Of a DNA stretch of 62,845 bases, positions 33,855 to 41,011 are shown piece after piece. Both the position numbers and the translations under genes were made by a program. Under the pieces are notes generated by a model. It saw nothing but the letters and a program-made list of their open reading frames with translations, did no database searches and had not been told where the DNA came from. Each line of letters starts with the position of its first letter. Position 1 is the stretch's first letter. The DNA is from Thermoanaerobaculia bacterium (GTDB lineage Bacteria > Acidobacteriota > Thermoanaerobaculia > Gp7-AA8): contig JADGNY010000018.1 of the NCBI GenBank assembly GCA_017883235.1, forward strand, positions 1-62,845. Reading direction: 5' to 3'.

Positions 33855-33858
33855 GAGG

Positions 33859-33958
33859 CAATGTTGAATGTTGAGTGTTGAATGTTCAATGTTGAATGTG
33901 AGGAGACGAAAGCCATTCAACATTCAGCATTGAACATTGAACATTGAACATTCACAAT
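33859..33958. repeat. Hairpin of ttgaatgttg words between divergent genes
   Basis: The left arm (33859-33899) is a run of atgttgaatgttg-type words and the right arm (33914-33958) has the complementary cattcaacattgaacattg words. It is AT-rich, unlike its surroundings. It sits between the divergent starts of the pseudouridine synthase and the GHL10-like gene, a position that suggests a promoter role or a hot spot rather than a terminator. Confidence 0.88.
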
Positions 33959-33966
33959 GCCTCCAG

Positions 33967-35514
33967 GTGAAGCGTCTTCTGCCACTCCTCCTGTTTCTCA
34001 CGGCGGCGTCGCTGTACGCGGATGACCCTCGTCCCGAATACCGTGCCTACTGGGTCGACACGTTCCGGACGCCATTCGCGACCCGTGTAGACGTCGATCG
34101 CATCGTCGACGCGGCCGTCGAGAGCAATGCCAACGCCCTCTTCGTGCAGGTACGCCGGAGGGGGGACGCCTGGTATCTCGACGCCGCGGAGCCGCTGGCC
34201 GAGGCGATGGATGGAACGTTCGACCCGCTCCGCGCTCTGCTCGATGCGGCACACGCACGTGGGATCCAGGTCCACGCCTTCGTCATCGTCGGAGCGGTTT
34301 TCCACGGCGATCCGAAAAACGATCCGCTTCCGCGCGATCCCCGCCACGTTTTTCTGCAGCATTTCTGGGATGCGGCAAGGCACCAGCCCTATCGCGGCGC
34401 GCGGCAGTGGGGAACGAAGACGAGCAAGGGCCGCTATCCGTTCGGCTCGGACTGGTACCTCGACCTCGGGCATCCCGAGGCGGCCGCCTACACGGCGGAC
34501 GTGCTGCTTCATCTCGTCCGCGCCTACGACATCGACGGCATTCATCTCGATCGCATCCGTTATCCCGAGTCTCCTCATGCCGACTCCGGCTACAACGACA
34601 CCAGCGTGGCGCGGTTTCGCGCGCGCTACGGAAGACTGCCGCACGCGAAGGACGCTCTCTGGAACGACTGGCGGCGCGAGCAGGTGACGAGTTTCGTGCG
34701 CCGCCTCTTCCTCGGCGCGAAGGCAATTCGCCCCTCGATCACCATCTCCGCCGCGCTCATCTCGTGGGGCGCCGGTCCCGGCGCGAGCGGCGGCTTCGCC
34801 AATACCGACGCCTATCGCGTCGCCTTTCAGGATTGGGAGGCGTGGCTGCGCGAAGGGATCATCGATGTGGCCAGTCCGATGCTCTACAAACGCGAGCACG
34901 CGCCGGCGGAACGGAAGCAGTTCGACGACTGGCTGCACTTCGTCGTCACCACCGCCCACGCCAACAGCCGCGCGGCGGTGCCCGGCATCGGCGCCTACCT
35001 GAACTCGATCGAGGGAACGCTACGGCAGTCGCGCCGCACGCGCGAGGCCGATGCCGACGGCATCCTCTTTTTCGCCATGGGCGATACGAAACCGTGGTCG
35101 ATCCTCGCCAACAGCACCAACAACGCCGTGACGAAGAATCCGTACGCGCTTCCGGTGGCCGGCGTCTTCACGCCGAAACGGCCGAACGAAGAATTCTTCG
35201 CCGCGCTGCGTACGAGCACGGCCACCGACGGCCACACGGCATTCGAGCGCATCGCACAGCCGCTTTTCGCCGCCATGTCGCCTCCACCGCGGAAAGCCGA
35301 GGAGAACACCGGCGCCATCATGGGTCAGGCCGGCGGCGACGGTATGGTAGTAACGATCGAATCGCTGTCGACGCAGGCGAAACGCATCACGCACACCGAT
35401 GGCACCGGATTCTTCGGCATGCTCGGGCTGGCACCCGGCCAGTACCGGGTGATGGCCGGCGGGAAAGAAGAGACGGTGGACGTTGGCGCGGGAAAGGTGG
35501 TCATCGCGCCATGA
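33967..35514 (+). CDS. Secreted GHL10-like glycoside hydrolase (DUF187 type)
   Basis: 515 residues from GTG 33967. Signal peptide KRLLPLLLFLTAASLYA-D. Residues 22-385 follow the glycosyl-hydrolase-like 10 barrel: PEYRAYWVDTFRTPF, ANALFVQVRRRGDAWY, YDIDGIHLDRIRYP (catalytic Asp region) and VASPMLYKRE. The C-terminal 80 residues (430-515) form a carboxypeptidase-regulatory-like beta domain (GMVVTIESLSTQAKRITHTDG). The family acts on peptidoglycan or other glycans outside the cell; the substrate here is unknown. The upstream ATG at 33937 lies in the repeat and gives a poor signal. Confidence 0.85.
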   Translation: MKRLLPLLLFLTAASLYADDPRPEYRAYWVDTFRTPFATRVDVDRIVDAAVESNANALFVQVRRRGDAWYLDAAEPLAEAMDGTFDPLRALLDAAHARGIQVHAFVIVGAVFHGDPKNDPLPRDPRHVFLQHFWDAARHQPYRGARQWGTKTSKGRYPFGSDWYLDLGHPEAAAYTADVLLHLVRAYDIDGIHLDRIRYPESPHADSGYNDTSVARFRARYGRLPHAKDALWNDWRREQVTSFVRRLFLGAKAIRPSITISAALISWGAGPGASGGFANTDAYRVAFQDWEAWLREGIIDVASPMLYKREHAPAERKQFDDWLHFVVTTAHANSRAAVPGIGAYLNSIEGTLRQSRRTREADADGILFFAMGDTKPWSILANSTNNAVTKNPYALPVAGVFTPKRPNEEFFAALRTSTATDGHTAFERIAQPLFAAMSPPPRKAEENTGAIMGQAGGDGMVVTIESLSTQAKRITHTDGTGFFGMLGLAPGQYRVMAGGKEETVDVGAGKVVIAP

Positions 35515-35999
35515 GCGACCTCGATCCGACCGTCCAGCGCGAGCTCGATGCGCTCGCCATCCCCCACGAGGTTCTCCCCTGCAACCCCGACTGGGCGGAT
35601 ACCGACGTCTTCTGCGCCAACTACGGGATCCCCCGCGACAACGCCGCGAACACGATCCTGGTCGCCGCCAAGACGGAGCCGAGGCAGTACGTCGCCTGTC
35701 TCGTCACCGCCTCGATGAAGCTCGACGTCAACCACAAGATCAGCAAATTGATCGGCATCAAACGTCTCTCGTTCGCCTCCGCCGAGGAGACCAGAGAGGT
35801 GACCGGGCAACTGATCGGCGGCGTTACGGTCTTCGGTCTGCCGGATTCCGTGCCGCTCTACATCGACGAGCGGGTCATGGAGCGCGACTACGTCATCGTC
35901 GGGGGCGGCAACCGCTCCACGAAGATCAAGCTCGCCCCCGAATACCTGACCAGGTTGCATCGCGCCACGGTGGCCGACATCGCGGTGCCGCGGCAGTAA
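35511..35999 (+). CDS. YbaK/EbsC-family aminoacyl-tRNA deacylase
   Basis: 162 residues; ATG overlaps the preceding stop by four bases. YbaK-domain features: the opening DALAIPHEVLPC, the conserved lysine in ASMKLDVNHKISKLIG and VTVFGLPDSVPLYIDERVM, and GGGNRSTKIKLAPEYL near the end. Members hydrolyse mis-charged tRNA such as Ala- or Cys-tRNA(Pro). Coupling to a secreted hydrolase is unexpected. Confidence 0.88.
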   Translation: MSDLDPTVQRELDALAIPHEVLPCNPDWADTDVFCANYGIPRDNAANTILVAAKTEPRQYVACLVTASMKLDVNHKISKLIGIKRLSFASAEETREVTGQLIGGVTVFGLPDSVPLYIDERVMERDYVIVGGGNRSTKIKLAPEYLTRLHRATVADIAVPRQ

Positions 36000-36057
36000 T
36001 CGAGCGCCAGGCGGCTCGAAACCAACCATTTTTGGCGAGTTACGAGCGAATCGGGCT

Positions 36058-36338
36058 CGATCGATCGACGTTTGATCGACGTCAATCAATTTTTGATCGA
36101 CATCGATCAACTCTTGATTGAAAGGGATCAATTTTTGATCCCCATCGATCAACTTTCGATTGAAAGGGATCAATTTTTGATCTCCATCGATCAACTTTCG
36201 ATCGACGTCAATCAACTCTCGATCGATGTCAATCAACTTTCGATCGACGTCGATCAACTTTCGATTGAAAGGGATCGATTTTTGATCCCTATCGATCAAC
36301 TTTCGATTGAAAGGGATCGATTTTTGATCCCCATCGAT
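36058..36338. repeat. 21-bp tandem array B
   Basis: About 13 units with an exact 21-bp period, e.g. gatcaactttcgattgaaag(g) alternating with gatcaatttttgatccccat(c) and gatcaactttcgatcgacgt(c). The alternating units form a 42-bp higher-order repeat in part of the array. The DNA is AT-rich. Both strands are open (DQLSIDV heptads on plus, KLIDVDR heptads on minus). No credible ribosome binding site. Sequence is unrelated to arrays A and C apart from the recurrent gatc. Confidence 0.92.
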
Positions 36339-36381
36339 TCAAACCGTAGCGAACACGTTCCCACCCTCCGCCACGCGCGTA

Positions 36382-36417
36382 AAACGTAGGTCGGACTGGA
36401 GAGTCCGACCTACGTTT
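36382..36417. terminator. Perfect 16-bp stem hairpin
   Basis: aaacgtaggtcggact pairs exactly with agtccgacctacgttt around the loop ggag. The T-run is only three bases, so it may be a terminator for the upstream tRNA-deacylase operon or simply another dispersed palindrome. It lies just upstream of the BlaI promoter. Confidence 0.7.
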
Positions 36418-36439
36418 CCTCGCGCCGTAAGACGTCGCC

Positions 36440-36468
36440 TTGACATCGCGCTACTACATTTGTAGTAT
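36440..36468 (+). promoter_or_regulatory. Promoter with BlaI-type operator
   Basis: A -35 box ttgaca at 36440-36445 and a -10-like tagtat at 36463-36468 are 17 bases apart. A perfect palindrome tactaca-tt-tgtagta (36452-36467) overlaps the -10. It matches the TACA/TGTA half-sites bound by BlaI/MecI repressors, so the operon is probably self-repressed. It ends eight bases before the repressor ATG. Confidence 0.85.
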
Positions 36469-36475
36469 TACGCGC

Positions 36476-36850
36476 ATGGCAACGGAACGCATCCAGCTCA
36501 CGAAGTTCGAGACCGAGGTGATGAGCGTTCTCTGGCGCCTCGGCGAAGCGACCGTCCGTGACGTGCAGGACGCCATCGACCGCGACGAACGTCCGGCCTA
36601 CACCACCGTTCAGACCATCGTGCAGCGTCTGGAGCAGAAAGGCGCCGTCCGCAGAACGCGGAAAGAGGGCAACGCCCTCTTCTTCGAGCCGGCCATCACT
36701 CGCAAATCCGTCTACCGGCGTCTGGTCGATGAGCTACTCGACCTCGTGGGGGGCTCGCGGCCACTCGTGGCGCATCTCGTCGAGAGCGGCAAACTCTCCC
36801 TCGACGATCTCAAGGCCATCGAGAAGGCGGCAAAAAAGGGATCGAAATGA
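36476..36850 (+). CDS. BlaI/MecI-family repressor
   Basis: 124 residues from the ATG at 36476. Winged-helix N-terminal domain (LTKFETEVMSVLWRLGEATVRDVQ, then YTTVQTIVQRLEQKGAVRR) and a C-terminal dimerisation segment (VYRRLVDELLDLVGGSRPL). In BlaI the repressor is cut when the partner metalloprotease BlaR1 senses its ligand. The gene overlaps its partner by four bases and lies behind its own operator. Confidence 0.95.
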   Translation: MATERIQLTKFETEVMSVLWRLGEATVRDVQDAIDRDERPAYTTVQTIVQRLEQKGAVRRTRKEGNALFFEPAITRKSVYRRLVDELLDLVGGSRPLVAHLVESGKLSLDDLKAIEKAAKKGSK

Positions 36851-38067
36851 TCGCGCACCTTCTCGAGTCAACGCTGCTCCTGGCCATTGCCATCCTCGTC
36901 GCGCACGTGCCGAGGCTGGCGGCGCGGACACGGTATGCGATTGTGTTCACGGCGCTCATGAAGTTCGCCATCCCCTCGGCGATCGTGCCGCGCATGCTCG
37001 CGCTCTTCGGTATCGATCTGACCCGGATGCCGAAGGGGACGATCCTCATCGAGGTGCTGGGCCCCCTCACCACCGCGAACCTTCCCGCGACGGTCGCGCC
37101 GTTCTGGCCTGCCGCGGTAACGGCGATGTGGCTCGTGATCGCTGCAGCGCTCCTGGCGCGCTCTCTCATCCGCGGGAATGAAGGCATGCGGCTCGCGCTA
37201 TCCAACGCGCTCGATGCGGATGAACGCGAGCTGGCCGTGCTGGCGCGTGCCCGCTCACGCGCGGGCGTCACCGGCGCCGTCCGCCTGGTCCGCTCGCCGT
37301 CGATCACCACTCCGGTGACGGCGGGGCGCCTTCGGGAGGTCATCGTCATCCCTGCCGGCGCGGAACTCGGTGATACCGAGCTGGAAGCAATCCTGACGCA
37401 TGAATGCGCGCATATCGCGCGGCACGACAATCTTCTCGGCATCCTCGAATCGATCGCCGGCTGCGCGCTCTGGTTTCACCCGCTGATCTGGATCGCCCGG
37501 CGCGTGCTCGATGCAGCGCGCGAGGAAGCCTGCGACGCGGCCGTCATCACCTCGGGCGACGCCGGCGTCTATGTCACCGCCCTCGGCAAGGTCTGCGGCG
37601 CGGCCGTCGCTCCGCACACCGTGGGCATTTCCTGCATCGTCAGCAACACAATCCGCGAAAGGATGGAGGCCATCATGAGTTTCGGAACACGCCGTCTTCT
37701 CCCCCACCGTGCAGTCACAGCAACCGTCATGTTTCTTCTTGTCGCCGTCACGATCGGTTCGGGCGTTGCGCGCGCCTTGCCATCCAGCGAGCGGCCGGCC
37801 GCGCGCACGACCGCGGCAGTTCCCAGCAGTCCCCTGTCCAGCGACGAAAACATTTCTCTCGACTTGAAAGACGCCGACCTCCGCGATGTTCTCAGCACCT
37901 TCTCGAAGTTGGCGAAGATCGAGATCGTTGCCGATGACGACGTCTCGGGCAAGGTGACCATTTCGCTTCACGACGTACCGTGGAAAGAGGCATTCGCAAA
38001 GATCCTCGACGACGCGAATCTCCGCCAGGAGCAGACCGGCGCCACGATCCGCGTACACCGCAAGTGA
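36847..38067 (+). CDS. M56 (BlaR1-like) metalloprotease with a C-terminal STN domain
   Basis: 406 residues. N-terminal helices (about 1-20, 30-50 and 90-115), the cytoplasmic zinc protease domain with H185-E186-C-A-H189 (THECAHIARHDNL), then a fourth helix (about 290-310, VMFLLVAVTIGSGVA). Instead of the penicillin-binding sensor of BlaR1, the outside part is a linker and a domain at 335-406 (SLDLKDADLRDVLSTFSKLA, GKVTISLHDVPWKEAF) that matches the STN/secretin N-terminal fold found in PilQ and TonB receptors. It should cleave BlaI on a signal sensed by the STN domain; that signal is unknown. Confidence 0.88.
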   Translation: MIAHLLESTLLLAIAILVAHVPRLAARTRYAIVFTALMKFAIPSAIVPRMLALFGIDLTRMPKGTILIEVLGPLTTANLPATVAPFWPAAVTAMWLVIAAALLARSLIRGNEGMRLALSNALDADERELAVLARARSRAGVTGAVRLVRSPSITTPVTAGRLREVIVIPAGAELGDTELEAILTHECAHIARHDNLLGILESIAGCALWFHPLIWIARRVLDAAREEACDAAVITSGDAGVYVTALGKVCGAAVAPHTVGISCIVSNTIRERMEAIMSFGTRRLLPHRAVTATVMFLLVAVTIGSGVARALPSSERPAARTTAAVPSSPLSSDENISLDLKDADLRDVLSTFSKLAKIEIVADDDVSGKVTISLHDVPWKEAFAKILDDANLRQEQTGATIRVHRK

Positions 38068-38097
38068 CGCCCTCGCGCTGCTGTTAGAATCCACGTC

Positions 38098-38607
38098 ATG
38101 GCCCTCGCACCGCGCCAGACGCGGTTTCTCATCGTTTTTGCCGTCCTTCTCATCGCCTTTTACGCGATCATCACCATCGGCGCCGTCGACAAGCGGGTGG
38201 TACTCCCCTTCACGGCCGTGCTGGCACGTATCTCCGGTGCGGCCCTGAACCTGATCGGAGAACGTGTAGCGGTGAGCGGCACCGTGATCGCCGGCGCCCG
38301 GTTCGCCGTCGACATCCGCGGCGGTTGCAATGGTCTCGAAGCCGTGGTCTTCGTCTGCGCGGCCATGCTGGCCTTTCACGCGCCGCTGCGGAAGCGCATC
38401 GTCGGCGCGCTGGCCGCGGCCCTGATCCTCGAAGCGCTGAACGTGATCCGGATCGACTCGCTCTACCTCCTGGGCGTCTATCACCGCAACGTCTTCGAGA
38501 TGTTCCATCTCGCGGTCTGGCAGACGCTGATGTTCGGCGCGGCGGTCTTCCTCTTCCTCATCTGGACTTCGATCGTGGCACCGCGCAATGCTCCCGCGAG
38601 CACTTAG
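38098..38607 (+). CDS. xrtH: Exosortase H
   Basis: 169 residues, multi-pass membrane protein. The exosortase catalytic triad is visible: C77 in RGGCNGLEAV, R118 in LNVIRI and H137 in FEMFHLAVWQ. Length and the GVYHRNVFEMFH pattern fit exosortase H, which processes proteins with an IPTL-type C-terminal sorting signal. It is followed by its usual membrane partner with a 20-base overlap. No protein with such a C-terminal tail is encoded in this window. Confidence 0.88.
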   Translation: MALAPRQTRFLIVFAVLLIAFYAIITIGAVDKRVVLPFTAVLARISGAALNLIGERVAVSGTVIAGARFAVDIRGGCNGLEAVVFVCAAMLAFHAPLRKRIVGALAAALILEALNVIRIDSLYLLGVYHRNVFEMFHLAVWQTLMFGAAVFLFLIWTSIVAPRNAPAST

Positions 38608-39112
38608 GTTTCTGGCCGGCCTCGCCCTTGGCGTCTCGATCTGGTGGATGGCCGCACCGGCCTACAACTACCTGCTCGCTCCCGCCACGCAACTGCTGCT
38701 GCACGCCGACCGGCGGCTGGCCGCCGCGGCGCTGTTGCCGCAGGAGCGCAACGTCTTCGTGACGTCGTCGACACCGCTGCCGACGGCGACGATGCCGGCC
38801 GATCAGATCACCTACAACATCATTCTGCTGCTGGCTCTCTTCGCGTCGAACGACAGGCCGTGGCGCCTGGCGAACGTGCGCGGACTGGCCATCGCCCTGC
38901 TGATCCTTTTCGTCTCACACTGCACCGGTCTGTTGATCTCGATCGAATCGACCTATGCCGTTCGTCAGGGAGTTTGGAGCGAGCAGCACTACGGCGAAGC
39001 GGCGGCGAGCTTCTGGCTGACGACCGAGCTGGTCTTCCGTATCGTCGGCATGTTCGGCGTGGTCTTCGCCTCCTGGTGGGCGCTCAGTCACTCGAAGAGC
39101 GTGTCGACGTAG
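38588..39112 (+). CDS. Exosortase H-associated membrane protein
   Basis: 174 residues. Helices at about 8-30, 75-90, 96-118 and 142-165. Periplasmic segment 35-70. Its position directly after xrtH and its layout match the membrane protein known to accompany exosortase H. Its 3' end overlaps the 3' end of ftsY on the other strand by 25 bases, so the stops lie inside each other. Confidence 0.75.
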   Translation: MLPRALRFLAGLALGVSIWWMAAPAYNYLLAPATQLLLHADRRLAAAALLPQERNVFVTSSTPLPTATMPADQITYNIILLLALFASNDRPWRLANVRGLAIALLILFVSHCTGLLISIESTYAVRQGVWSEQHYGEAAASFWLTTELVFRIVGMFGVVFASWWALSHSKSVST

Positions 39113-40020
39113 GCGGCCGGGTCGAAGGGGATGAGATCGTCCGCGCTCTCACCGACGCCGACGAATTTCACCGGAATCTCGAACTGCCGCATGATCGAAA
39201 GGATCACGCCGCCCTTGGCCGTGCCGTCGAGCTTGGTCACGATCATCCCGGTCACCTGCACGGCCTTGAGAAACGCCGCGGCCTGACTGACGCCGTTCTG
39301 CCCCGTCGTTCCGTCGATCACGAGAAGCGTTTCGTGCGGCGCGCCGGGCAGTTCCTTCTCGACGACGCGCCGTACTTTCGACAGTTCCTGCATCAGGTGT
39401 GATTTGTTGTGCAGACGCCCGGCGGTGTCGATGAGTACGACGTCGATGCCGCGCGCTTTCGCGGCCGTGACGGTGTCGTGGGCGACGGCACCGGGGTCCG
39501 AGCCGGCTTTGTGCTTGACCATGTCGACGCCGATGCGGTCGGCCCACATCTGGAGCTGTTCGATGGCGGCGGCACGGAAGGTGTCTCCGGCGCCGAGGAG
39601 GACGGACTTGCCGTCATTCTTGAAACGCGTGGCCAGCTTGGCGATCGTGGTGGTCTTTCCGGTTCCGTTGACGCCGACGACGAGAATGACGAACGGTTTC
39701 GCGCGCGTGGTGTCGATCGGCGACAGGAGTCGCCGCGGAATGAGTGCGCGAGCCTCTTCGCGCAGCACCTCGGTGAATCGATCCATCTTCGTGATCCGTT
39801 CGGTGCGGATACGCTGCTCGATCCGATTGACCAGCGAGGTGGTCAGCTCCGCGCCGACGTCCGCGCCGAGGAGCCCTTCTTCGAGACCGTCGATCGCCGA
39901 CTGCTCGATCGGAAGGTCGGGAACCATCGATTCCCGGACCTTCTCGATGATCTCGGTGTGGGTCATGAAGAGCCCACGTTTCAGCTTGTCGAAGAGTGAT
40001 TTCCTGGGTTGCTCGGCCAT
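39088..40020 (-). CDS. ftsY: Signal-recognition particle receptor FtsY
   Basis: 310 residues from the ATG that gives MAEQPRKSLFDKLKRGLF. NG domain: G1 GVNGTGKTTTIAKLA, GDTFRAAAIEQL, DTAGRLHNKSHLM (G3), TKLDGTAKGG (G4) and GVGESADDLIPFDP at the end. It targets ribosome-SRP complexes to the membrane. The acidic A domain of E. coli FtsY is absent, as in many bacteria. The frame extends upstream but without conserved sequence. Confidence 0.96.
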   Translation of the reverse strand: MAEQPRKSLFDKLKRGLFMTHTEIIEKVRESMVPDLPIEQSAIDGLEEGLLGADVGAELTTSLVNRIEQRIRTERITKMDRFTEVLREEARALIPRRLLSPIDTTRAKPFVILVVGVNGTGKTTTIAKLATRFKNDGKSVLLGAGDTFRAAAIEQLQMWADRIGVDMVKHKAGSDPGAVAHDTVTAAKARGIDVVLIDTAGRLHNKSHLMQELSKVRRVVEKELPGAPHETLLVIDGTTGQNGVSQAAAFLKAVQVTGMIVTKLDGTAKGGVILSIMRQFEIPVKFVGVGESADDLIPFDPAAYVDTLFE

Positions 40021-40133
40021 GGCGGCGGGCATTGTAGCCGCCACCGATTCGATTGCTAGGCCGGCACGGCCGGCAGCGTTGGTTGCCCAAGGCTCGGCCG
40101 CCATCTTCGTCGGGTCTTTTCTACCGCGCACTC

Positions 40134-40898
40134 CTAGTGCCGCGACGCGCGGCGACGGTCGGAACCGGCATCGGCGTAGTCGACGTTCAGCAGCAGATAC
40201 GTGAAGGTGGCGCCGGAGATGATGAATCCGCCGCTCTCGGCCGGTGCCAGTGCCATGCGGCCCCAGTTCGTCATGCTGTCGCCATTTTCTTCGCGGAAGG
40301 CGAGCGCGTAGAGGCCGCGGTTGAGCTTGGGCCCGGCCACGTTGCCGAGGGACAACGTCAGCGGTGATGACTCGGTCTCGATCGGCGGCGGCGTGGCCGT
40401 GCTGGTTTCACTGGTCGGACGCATGCGCCTGACAAGAAGCGAGATACCGCTGGTGGCAGGCGCCTGAATGACGAAGCTGAGCTGCCCGCTGATGGCGTCG
40501 GTGTCGGGACGGCCGGCGACGGAGAAGAAACGGTAGCGGGACGGATCGTCAGGACCGCGGTGAGAGACCGGGAAGAGCGCGTCGACGGCGATTCCGCCCG
40601 GCGCGTTCTTATGGCTGGCGGCACGCCCGGCGCCGACGACGGAGACCTTGGCGCCGCTGCCGATGAAATGCGGATCGGGGCTGAGGATGGAGCTCGCAGC
40701 GGCCAGAGGAACCGAGTAGCCAGGCAACGGGAGGAACGGTGCGTAGCCGATGTCCATCAGCGGGACGATGCCCGAGCTCTCGGCGGCAAAGAGACTCCGT
40801 TCGCTCATGGCGGCGACGGCCACGCCGAGTGCGGCGACGGAGCTGATGCGAAGAAACTCGCGACGCGGGATTCCGTTGGACACAGCAGTAGCTTTCAT
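40134..40898 (-). CDS. Tat-exported protein, paralogue 1
   Basis: 254 residues from the ATG at 40898, chosen because a GGAG lies six bases upstream. The twin-arginine signal GIPRREFLRISSVAALGVAVAA (11-32) is followed by an all-beta-looking mature part. Shared with the protein at 46847: KLNRGLYALAFRE before an NW pair, and a closing FTYLLLNVDYA. Family unknown. It is transcribed in line with ftsY, but 113 bases upstream of it. Confidence 0.8.
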   Translation of the reverse strand: MKATAVSNGIPRREFLRISSVAALGVAVAAMSERSLFAAESSGIVPLMDIGYAPFLPLPGYSVPLAAASSILSPDPHFIGSGAKVSVVGAGRAASHKNAPGGIAVDALFPVSHRGPDDPSRYRFFSVAGRPDTDAISGQLSFVIQAPATSGISLLVRRMRPTSETSTATPPPIETESSPLTLSLGNVAGPKLNRGLYALAFREENGDSMTNWGRMALAPAESGGFIISGATFTYLLLNVDYADAGSDRRRASRH

Positions 40899-41011
40899 GC
40901 GGATCTCCATACTGGTTTCATTGGGAATGTGCGCCTTTAAATAAAGCGCTGGCAAACGGTGGCGGACTGGACTTATTCATACTAACACGCCGTCCGGCGA
41001 GCGCTGCAAAT

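Noticed and set aside
36058-36338. CRISPR array
   Set aside because: Units are directly abutting 21-mers without spacers and no cas genes are present. The same holds for arrays A and C.
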